A DNA stretch of 5,622 nt from the NCBI GenBank assembly GCA_030447045.1, contig JAUJMB010000105.1, positions 1 through 5,622 on the forward strand, read 5' to 3'. Numbering within the stretch: position 1 is the stretch's first letter; every line of letters starts with the position of its first letter. The position numbers were made by a program, and so were the translations under genes. A model generated the notes under the pieces. It worked only from the letters and a program-made list of their open reading frames with translations, was not told the DNA's origin and did no database searches. This document shows, in pieces, positions 1 through 4,518 of the stretch. The DNA is from Rubrobacteraceae bacterium (GTDB lineage: Bacteria; Actinomycetota; Rubrobacteria; Rubrobacterales; Rubrobacteraceae).

Positions 1-262
1 TAAAGCCGATTCAGCTTGAACCTCAGGTTGAACTTACGCTTTTGCATTGATGGATGTAAAATACCTGTGGGGCGGCGCCAAGTCCGTAGATTCTCCCCCC
101 TCCCTACGGACCGCGTCGTCCCTCTTTTGTGGGTTTCAGGCCAGGGGTATCAGGTTTCGGGTGGCCCCGGTGACGCTTGGGCCTACTTCGGAACGGCCTA
201 GGAAAGGTACGCCTTCTCCCGATTCGGCTTGGCGATCGACCTTCCCGAAGCCTGAAGCCTCT
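1..262. other. Intergenic region without a supported gene
   Basis: I see no credible gene here. The short plus-strand reading frames start at TTG or ATG without a ribosome binding site, and their composition does not look coding; the longer one only runs antisense through the M50 protease gene. The region lies downstream of the minus-strand gene pair, but I found no strong hairpin followed by a T-run that would serve as its terminator. It does hold a tandem 12-base repeat at 10-33, an isolated -10-like TAAAAT at 57-62 with no good -35 at the right distance, and copies of GAAGCCT at 247-260 running into the end of the protease gene. Confidence 0.6.
10..33. repeat. Tandem 12-bp direct repeat, possible operator
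   Basis: Two adjacent 12-mers, TTCAGCTTGAAC (10-21) and CTCAGGTTGAAC (22-33), match at 10 of 12 positions. An interrupted palindrome, AACCT-C-AGGTT (19-29), spans the junction. A TAAAAT hexamer lies 24 bases downstream at 57-62. Tandem and palindromic sites of this size are typical of regulator binding sites, but no gene starting here is visible, so any target would lie to the left of the window. Confidence 0.35.
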
Positions 263-272
263 CTAGAAGCCT
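247..272. repeat. Three GAAGCCT heptamers at the protease stop codon
   Basis: GAAGCCT occurs at 247-253, 254-260 and 266-272. The third copy encodes the end of the M50 protein on the minus strand and abuts its TAG stop (263-265); the other two follow the stop. This may reflect small-scale duplication or slippage at the 3' end of the gene. Confidence 0.4.
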
Positions 273-901
273 ATCGGGGGCAGGCCGAAGGCGGCGAGTA
301 TCGGCATCACGGGGGCCAGCAGGTAGTTGAAGATCGGGAGGTTGGTGACGAAGGAGACGATGATGAGGCCGAACAGGATCATCGGCCCGTACTGGTTCAT
401 GAAGTCCACGAAGCCGTCGAGGAAGCGGGGGAGGAACGGGAAGAGGATCTTCGAGCCGTCGAGGGGGGGGATAGGGATAAGGTTGAAGACGAAGAGCAGG
501 GCGTTGGTAAAGGCCGTCATCACCACGGCGATGGCCAGGTAGCCGCTCTGGAAGGTCGGCACCAGGAAGAGGGCGCCGCAGACGGCCACGATCACGAGGT
601 TGGAGAGGGGCCCGGCGAGCGCCACGGCCACGGGGCCGAAGAGGCCGCCCCGCAGCTTGGAGGGCATCACGGGCGTCGGCCTGCCCCACCCGAAGCCGGC
701 CATGAGCAGCATCAGGCTTCCGAGCACGTCCAGGTGGGAGGCGGGGTTCAGCGTGACCCTGCCGTCGCGGTAGGCCGTGTCGTCGCCGAGAAGGTAGGCC
801 GAGGTGGCGTGGGCGGCCTCGTGGACGGTTATGCCGATCACGAGCCCTAAGAGGAACGCGACGGCGGCCGACGGGTTGCTTTCGAAAAGGGCGAGGAACA
901 T
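263..901 (-). CDS. Site-2 protease family (M50) membrane zinc metalloprotease
   Basis: This 212-residue polytopic membrane protein should cleave substrates within the membrane using zinc. The family signatures are all present: HEAAH at residues 27-31 (two histidine ligands and the catalytic Glu) in the first hydrophobic segment, GRVTLNPASHLDVLG at 47-61, AGPLSN at 96-101, and NLIPIPPLDG at 140-149, whose Asp148 is the third zinc ligand. There is no PDZ or CBS domain, so it belongs with the small, minimal S2P homologues rather than RseP or SpoIVFB. The ATG at 901 has AAGGG just upstream on the minus strand. It follows the degenerate M23 gene by 42 bases in the same direction, so the two are probably co-transcribed. 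The sequence does not show its substrate; the upstream single-pass membrane protein is a conceivable but unproven one. Confidence 0.93.
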   Translation of the reverse strand: MFLALFESNPSAAVAFLLGLVIGITVHEAAHATSAYLLGDDTAYRDGRVTLNPASHLDVLGSLMLLMAGFGWGRPTPVMPSKLRGGLFGPVAVALAGPLSNLVIVAVCGALFLVPTFQSGYLAIAVVMTAFTNALLFVFNLIPIPPLDGSKILFPFLPRFLDGFVDFMNQYGPMILFGLIIVSFVTNLPIFNYLLAPVMPILAAFGLPPIGF

Positions 902-943
902 GGGTCCCTTTATGATACACGCCCGGCGGGGCGGCCGGTTCTT

Positions 944-1813
944 CTAGCCTACCCTGGAGACCCTGATGGTGACGTGGTTGCCCGAGTCCGAGGTGTAGGC
1001 GGAGAGCTGGGGGTCGAGGACCGCGGCCGAGTCGGCCACGCTGCCCAGGCGGGTCATCCCGGCCACGACGCGGTCGTTGACGCCGGCGCCGCCGTCGCTC
1101 TTTACGAGGGAGACGTTGACCCTGACGTCCGGGTTGGCGTCCGGCTTTATCTCGACGACGTTTGCCTCGGGCACCGTCGGGTCCGGGCTGATGGAGGTAA
1201 CGGAGCCCGTAACGGGGGAGTAGACAGTCGTGCCCGAGCCCGCCCCGACGTCCAGGGCGCCCGTTCTAGGTCCCTCCCTGCCGGCGTCGTCCATGACGTG
1301 GTAGTTGATGCCCTCGGCCGTCTCCCCGCCCGTGACGAGGCCGAGGAGCGCGTTCTTGGAGAGGTTGTCCCCGCGGGGGGCCATCGTGACCAGGCCCTCG
1401 CCCTCGGGGTGGTAGCCGAGGCCCGTCAGGCTCGCCGGGCGGACGGGTGTGGAGATGCCGACCCCGGCCGCCTCCGCGAGGACCGTGTCGGGGGTCGCGT
1501 TGTTGGGGTCGATGGGGACCGCCTGCTCCGTGGCCCCGGAGGCCTGCGTCTGCACCAGCACGGCGAAGACCAGGGCCAGGGCCCCGAGGACGCCGAGCGC
1601 CGCCGCCATGAGGCGCCTCCTGCGGTAGACGCCGGCGTCCCGCTCGGCCTTGCGGGCCTCGCGCAGCTCCGTGAGGTGGCCGACGGCGCTCTGCCCGGGA
1701 TGGGACTGGCGCCCGGCCGGCCGGACGGAGCGCGAGCCCCGACGCCGGGAACGCGGCGCCAGCTGGCGCTGTTCCCCAACATCTTGGGCCTGTTGAGCGT
1801 TTCCCCCTCTCAT
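944..1813 (-). CDS. Membrane-anchored protein with a degenerate M23/LytM-like domain
   Basis: The 289-residue product has a basic, probably disordered cytoplasmic N-terminus (1-67, rich in Arg), one transmembrane helix (about 68-88) and an extracytoplasmic C-terminal domain. The region from about 184 to 286 follows the M23/LytM peptidase pattern: TGALDVGAGSGTTVYSPVTGSV (184-205) corresponds to the usual HxGxD...GTpVyA..dGxV stretch, VNDRVVAGMTRLGSV (245-259) to the v..Gd.V..Gq.iG stretch, and GNHVTIRV (278-285) to PHLHFEV. The zinc ligands are not intact. The first His is replaced by Thr184 and the second His of HxH by Thr282, while Asp188 and His280 remain. It is therefore likely a non-catalytic LytM-type protein that binds cell wall or a partner, as some LytM activators do. 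Its stop is 42 bases before the M50 protease start. The ATG at 1813 lies only 11 bases after a consensus -10, so the start is almost leaderless. There is no recognisable ribosome binding site, and the next in-frame ATG (residue 69) would cut into the membrane helix. Confidence 0.75.
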   Translation of the reverse strand: MRGGNAQQAQDVGEQRQLAPRSRRRGSRSVRPAGRQSHPGQSAVGHLTELREARKAERDAGVYRRRRLMAAALGVLGALALVFAVLVQTQASGATEQAVPIDPNNATPDTVLAEAAGVGISTPVRPASLTGLGYHPEGEGLVTMAPRGDNLSKNALLGLVTGGETAEGINYHVMDDAGREGPRTGALDVGAGSGTTVYSPVTGSVTSISPDPTVPEANVVEIKPDANPDVRVNVSLVKSDGGAGVNDRVVAGMTRLGSVADSAAVLDPQLSAYTSDSGNHVTIRVSRVG

Positions 1814-1824
1814 ACTGGGCGGGG

Positions 1825-1853
1825 ATTATACAGAGGGGTGCGGCGACTGTAAA
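1825..1853 (-). promoter_or_regulatory. Near-consensus sigma70-type promoter of the M23-like gene
   Basis: On the minus strand, TTTACA (1853-1848, five of six to TTGACA) and TATAAT (1830-1825, perfect) are separated by exactly 17 bases. Transcription should begin near 1818, leaving about five untranslated bases before the ATG at 1813. This is the best promoter in the window and supports that start codon. Confidence 0.8.
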
Positions 1854-1888
1854 ACTTTTTCGTAACCCTGCCGCAACCGTGTCGTAAC
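1850..1888. promoter_or_regulatory. Array of 11-bp-spaced direct repeats, probable response-regulator operator
   Basis: Read on the minus strand, GTTACG (1888-1883), GTTGCG (1877-1872), GTTACG (1866-1861) and a weaker GTTTTA (1855-1850) start exactly 11 bases apart. The last copy overlaps the -35 box of the minus-strand promoter. One-helical-turn direct repeats are the usual target of OmpR/PhoB-family regulators. The GTTAC core with 11-bp spacing resembles actinobacterial GlnR boxes and MtrA sites. MtrA controls peptidoglycan-hydrolase and osmotic genes, which would suit the neighbouring genes, but the regulator is inferred. The array could also affect the divergent permease promoter. Confidence 0.55.
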
Positions 1889-1894
1889 GCGCCA

Positions 1895-1924
1895 TAGCCA
1901 CGGCGATGTTGGGTCGGGTATATT
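1895..1924 (+). promoter_or_regulatory. Possible promoter of the permease operon
   Basis: TATATT at 1919-1924 is a reasonable -10, with only a weak -35 (TAGCCA, 1895-1900, 18-base spacer). A start near 1931 would give a leader of about 36 bases with a good ribosome binding site (GGAGG, 1958-1962) before the GTG at 1967. A weak -35 next to a repeat array would be consistent with an activator-dependent promoter. Confidence 0.4.
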
Positions 1925-1966
1925 TGCAGCGACCGGGCGAGAACGCCAGACGCGAACGGAGGCCGG

Positions 1967-3139
1967 GTGCCCGCCAGGAAGCTCGTAGTCTCTACATATT
2001 TGCAGTACATCGTGCTGGCCGTGGGCGTGCTCTTCCTGGCCTCCTTCGTGCGTCAGATAGGCGGCGTCCTGCTGACCTTCCTTGCCGCCGGCGTCCTCGC
2101 CTACGCCCTGAACCCGATAGTGCGGATGCTCGAGAGGCTGCGGGTGCCGAGGGTGCTGGCGGTCGTCGGGGTGTTTCTGGTCCTCATCTTCGTCGTGATC
2201 GCGGCGCTGCTCGTCGTTATCGTCCCGGCGGTGGGGCAGGTGCGGCAGATAGCGAGCGACCCCCAGCAGCTGGTGGGCCAGGCGAACAGCCTCGTGGAGC
2301 AGGCGCAGGGGCTGCCCTACGCGGGCCAGTACGTCGCGGAGTTGGACCAGGACCGAGTCCTCCAGCTCGTCCGGAGCAACGCGCCCTCGGCCGGCCAGGT
2401 GGCGAACCTGGCGACGGGCGTGATCGGGGGCGTGTTTGGCATCTTCGGGATCATACTCAATTTGCTGTTGCTCCTCCTCGTCTCCGTCTACCTGCTGTTG
2501 GAGCGGGAGAAGATCACGCGCGCCCTCACGCGCACGATACCGGCCGCGATCCGGGAGCAGAGTCTGGAGCTCCTGCACGCCGTGGAGCGGACCCTGATCA
2601 GCTACCTCAGGGGCCAAATTTTGCTGTGCGTCATAATGGGCGTTATCGGGTGGGCGATCATGTTCTTTACCGTCGGCGAGTACGCGCTCCTCGTCGGGGC
2701 CTGGGTCGCCGCTACGGAGATCATCCCGGTCCTCGGGGCCTTTCTCGGGGCGGTGCCGGGCGTCCTGATCGCGCTCTTTTTCGGCGGCTTTACGCAGGCG
2801 CTCGTCGTCTCGGGCCTCTTTCTCGTCGCGCAGCAGATCGAGGGGAACATCCTGGTGCCGAGGATCCAGGGCGGCTCCACGGGGGTCCACCCGCTCTGGG
2901 TTCTCTTCGGAACTTTAGCCGGCACGGCCCTCTACGGGGTGGTCGGCGCGATCTTCGCCGTCCCCATCGTCGCCATCGTCGCCGCCACGTTCCGCTACCT
3001 TCGTGGCACCCTCGTCTTCGAGCGGTGGTCGAGGCCGCCGCTGACGCCGGAGGAGCCGCCTGAGACGGAGGCCGACTCGCTCCCGGAGGCCGCGGGCCTG
3101 GGAAAGACCCACCGCAACGAGGAAAGTGGGAGGGGCTAA
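1967..3139 (+). CDS. AI-2E/PerM-family transporter (UPF0118)
   Basis: The 390-residue integral membrane protein has about eight hydrophobic segments, roughly at residues 12-27, 31-47, 62-88, 150-177, 216-234, 238-265, 265-287 and 310-341, the typical layout and length of the family. Diagnostic stretches are YLLLEREKI (175-183), RGQILLCVIMGVIGW (215-229), the TEIIPVLGAFLGAVPG region (250-265) and QQIEGNILVPRIQGGSTGVHPL (289-310), followed by the final GxxGAIFAVPI segment (324-334). The segment between the third and fourth helices (about 89-149) is hydrophilic and variable. Members have been linked to autoinducer-2 export or to Na+/H+ antiport and osmotic tolerance, so the substrate here is unknown. 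The C-terminal 35 residues are acidic and probably disordered. The GTG start is set by GGAGG four bases upstream. It is the first gene of a probable three-gene operon. Confidence 0.93.
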   Translation: MPARKLVVSTYLQYIVLAVGVLFLASFVRQIGGVLLTFLAAGVLAYALNPIVRMLERLRVPRVLAVVGVFLVLIFVVIAALLVVIVPAVGQVRQIASDPQQLVGQANSLVEQAQGLPYAGQYVAELDQDRVLQLVRSNAPSAGQVANLATGVIGGVFGIFGIILNLLLLLLVSVYLLLEREKITRALTRTIPAAIREQSLELLHAVERTLISYLRGQILLCVIMGVIGWAIMFFTVGEYALLVGAWVAATEIIPVLGAFLGAVPGVLIALFFGGFTQALVVSGLFLVAQQIEGNILVPRIQGGSTGVHPLWVLFGTLAGTALYGVVGAIFAVPIVAIVAATFRYLRGTLVFERWSRPPLTPEEPPETEADSLPEAAGLGKTHRNEESGRG

Positions 3140-3145
3140 CCCCTG
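3128..3145 (+). promoter_or_regulatory. Ribosome binding site pointing to a CTG start at 3143
   Basis: GGGAGGGG at 3128-3135 lies inside the last codons of the permease gene. From the end of the GGAGG core (3133) there are nine bases to a CTG at 3143, which is in frame with the phosphatidyltransferase. No ATG, GTG or TTG occurs in that frame between the permease stop (3137-3139) and the GTG at 3215, and that GTG has no ribosome binding site at a usual distance. Confidence 0.5.
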
Positions 3146-3214
3146 ACCTTCCCCCGCCGCGAGCCCGACGAGCCCTACCCCTTCAGGGAGGCCTCCAAAG
3201 ACGCCCTCCTCTTC

Positions 3215-3757
3215 GTGTTGCGCCCCCTGGTGCGCCTGCTCTCGGAGATGCGTGTCCGGCCCGACACGCTAACGGTCGTCGGTTGGACGCTCGCGCTCGT
3301 CGCGGCCGTCCTCTTCGGGCTGGGCCACGCGCGCGTCGCCGGCGCCGTGATGTTGCTCGGCGGCCTCTTCGACGCCCTCGACGGGGCCGTGGCACGCGAG
3401 TCGAACCGGATGAGCTCCTTCGGCGCCTTCCTGGACTCGACCCTCGACCGCCTCTCGGAGTCGGCGGTCTTTGTCGGCGTGATCTTCTTCTACGCGGGCG
3501 CCGCCAGGCCCGCCGAAGCCCTGCTCGCCGGCCTCGCCATGACCTTCTCGCTCCTTACCTCCTACGCCCGCGCCCGCGCCGAGGGCCTGAACGTCCCGTG
3601 CGAGGTAGGCCTGCTGGAGCGGGCCGGCAGGGTCGTGATCCTATCGACCTTCTCGATCTTCGGCCTCCTCACGCCGGGCGTGGCCCTCGTCGCCGCCGGA
3701 GCCCTCGTTACCACCGCCCAGCGCGTACTCCACGTCCACCGTGCCACCCGAGGGTAA
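3215..3757 (+). CDS. CDP-alcohol phosphatidyltransferase, phosphatidylinositol-phosphate synthase-like
   Basis: This membrane enzyme transfers a phosphatidyl group from CDP-diacylglycerol to an alcohol acceptor. Counting from the GTG at 3215, the full signature D-x2-DG-x2-AR-x8-G-x3-D-x3-D is present: Asp53, Asp56-Gly57, Ala60-Arg61, Gly70, Asp74 and Asp78, covering the metal- and CDP-binding residues. SYARARAEGL (116-125) and ERAGR (135-139) resemble the actinobacterial inositol-phosphate-accepting enzymes (PgsA1 type), where downstream Arg residues bind the acceptor phosphate, so phosphatidylinositol-phosphate synthesis is the best guess; other acceptors such as glycerol phosphate remain possible. 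The 180-residue reading is short at the N-terminus compared with PgsA1-type proteins. A CTG start at 3143 would add 24 codons, including FREASKDALLF, a helix-like segment fitting the expected N-terminal helix, and give 204 residues. The stop overlaps the next gene by 17 bases, indicating coupling. Confidence 0.88.
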   Translation: MLRPLVRLLSEMRVRPDTLTVVGWTLALVAAVLFGLGHARVAGAVMLLGGLFDALDGAVARESNRMSSFGAFLDSTLDRLSESAVFVGVIFFYAGAARPAEALLAGLAMTFSLLTSYARARAEGLNVPCEVGLLERAGRVVILSTFSIFGLLTPGVALVAAGALVTTAQRVLHVHRATRG

Positions 3758-4262
3758 ACCCCCTGCGGGAAGGACGGGACGCCCCGACGCCGCCGAAGAC
3801 TACCGGCGCAAGACGGAGCGCGAGATCTCCACCCTCTCCCGACGCATGAAAGCGGCAGGGCACCCCGCCCCTTTGGGCGACCCGACCACGGGCGTCGTCC
3901 TGGTTGTGGAACAGCCGGTCGGCCCCCGCGTCCTGAACGCCCTCCAGGCGAGCCTCACCGCCGTAAACCTCTCCGACGCCTACGTCACCTACGCCGCCAC
4001 GGGCCTTCTCAAGGAAGAACTTCTCGCCACAGAACCCCACGCCCTCGTCGCCGTCGGCCCTGGCGCCGCCCACGAGATCGACGGCCTCGGCCACCCCCTG
4101 GCCCGAACCCCCTTCTCCGAAGCGCCGGAAGGCTCCCCTTTTGCATGGACCAGGGGTACCGCAGGCCTCCGCCTGCCATCCCTCGCCCCCGCCCTCGGCG
4201 ACGACGCAGCCAAACGCCGGTTCTGGCGCTGCTTCCTCTCCCTCAGAGACCTCGCCGGCTAG
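3741..4262 (+). CDS. Uncharacterised protein, possibly a divergent uracil-DNA glycosylase-like fold
   Basis: I do not recognise this 173-residue soluble protein with certainty. Residues 1-48 are polar and basic, probably disordered then helical. Residues 50-165 read like an alpha/beta domain: VVLVVEQP (52-59), LSDAYVTYAA (77-86), LLATEPHALVAVGPGAAHEI (94-113) and LRLPSLAPALG (143-153), then a Trp (162). That order resembles uracil-DNA glycosylase superfamily proteins (vLfvGEaPG, dvyvTNvvk, P.vivaLG..A, HPS-like), but the catalytic GEaPG and HPS motifs are not intact and there are no Fe-S cysteine positions (only Cys164). The similarity is by eye only. The GTG start at 3741 overlaps the phosphatidyltransferase stop and lacks its own ribosome binding site, so translation is probably coupled. 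An ATG at 3846 (residue 36) is an alternative start that would still keep the domain. Confidence 0.7.
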   Translation: MPPEGKPPAGRTGRPDAAEDYRRKTEREISTLSRRMKAAGHPAPLGDPTTGVVLVVEQPVGPRVLNALQASLTAVNLSDAYVTYAATGLLKEELLATEPHALVAVGPGAAHEIDGLGHPLARTPFSEAPEGSPFAWTRGTAGLRLPSLAPALGDDAAKRRFWRCFLSLRDLAG

Positions 4263-4292
4263 CCGAAAAACTCCCCGAAGAGCCAAAAAACT
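4261..4292. repeat. Phased A-tract direct repeat
   Basis: AGCCGAAAAACT (4261-4272) and AGCCAAAAAACT (4281-4292) match at 11 of 12 bases and start 20 bases apart, about two helical turns. Two A-tracts on the same helical face should bend the DNA or act like an UP element for the AT-rich promoter patch just downstream. The first copy begins inside the TAG stop of the preceding gene. Confidence 0.4.
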
Positions 4293-4300
4293 TTCATGAG

Positions 4301-4330
4301 CGTTACAAGTATTAAGATTTATTAAAATTA
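4301..4330 (+). promoter_or_regulatory. AT-rich promoter-like patch before the coiled-coil gene
   Basis: This is the most AT-rich stretch in the window. TAAAAT (4323-4328) is a five-of-six -10 match. The nearest -35-like hexamer, TTACAA (4303-4308), is only 14 bases away, so the pairing is imperfect; TAAGAT (4313-4318) is an alternative -10. A start just after 4330 would create a leader of about 180 bases before the ATG at 4519. Confidence 0.4.
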
Positions 4331-4518
4331 GGTTTCGCCGGGGCTACAGGAATCTCCTGCAAGTAAGCCATTTTCGCCCATATCGGGGGGATGTTTGTAA
4401 CCGAGGCCGTATTGCGGGTTTCGGGGTTGCTCCCTAAAGTGCCCGGCTTAGGAGGGGGGAACTTATCTTGAGGTTCCCTTGCAGAGCCAACATAAGCTAC
4501 TGGAAGGAGCCTGGGCCT
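4331..4518 (+). promoter_or_regulatory. Long 5' leader with potential RNA stems, class unknown
   Basis: The leader contains several pairings. A two-layer stem has GGCT (4342-4345) with AGCC (4366-4369) enclosing CAGGA (4347-4351) with TCCTG (4355-4359), separated by an asymmetric internal loop. A second stem pairs CCGA (4401-4404) with TCGG (4421-4424) and CCG (4407-4409) with CGG (4415-4417). A third pairs CCTAA (4433-4437) with TTAGG (4448-4452), touching the GGAGG-like run at 4451-4459. This could be a riboswitch or other cis-regulatory RNA, but it does not match the c-di-AMP or c-di-GMP consensus motifs that I know. Confidence 0.3.
4502..4509 (+). promoter_or_regulatory. Ribosome binding site that fixes the ATG at 4519
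   Basis: GGAAGGAG sits nine bases before the ATG at 4519. It favours this start over the in-frame TTG at 4468, which follows a G-rich run at 4451-4459 and would put 17 polar residues in front of an otherwise ideal signal peptide. Confidence 0.75.

Noticed and set aside
47..850. Long plus-strand frame antisense to the M50 protease gene
   Set aside because: It has no ribosome binding site and a His/Glu/Gly-rich composition typical of a GC-rich shadow frame, while the opposite strand carries an unmistakable HExxH protease.
974..1852. Plus-strand frame antisense to the M23-like gene
   Set aside because: It is a Val/Gly/Arg-rich shadow with no start signal. The minus-strand frame has a membrane helix, domain motifs and a strong promoter.
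1826..2890. Long minus-strand frame antisense to the permease
   Set aside because: Its Asp/Glu/His/Gln-rich composition mirrors hydrophobic codons on the other strand; no domain or start signal is present.
4342..4404. c-di-GMP-I (GEMM) riboswitch
   Set aside because: The nested stem with an asymmetric loop looks vaguely similar, but the invariant GGACGCAAAGCC-type segment and the GNRA tetraloop are missing.
4468..4470. TTG as the start of the coiled-coil gene
   Set aside because: The frame is correct, but the ATG at 4519 has a better ribosome binding site and starts exactly at a signal peptide.
4331..4518. c-di-AMP (ydaO/yuaA) riboswitch upstream of the coiled-coil gene
   Set aside because: The context fits, but I cannot find the conserved GAACCGGGGAACC-like, GGGGUGAAUC-like or CCGUCAGCUAACC-like blocks.
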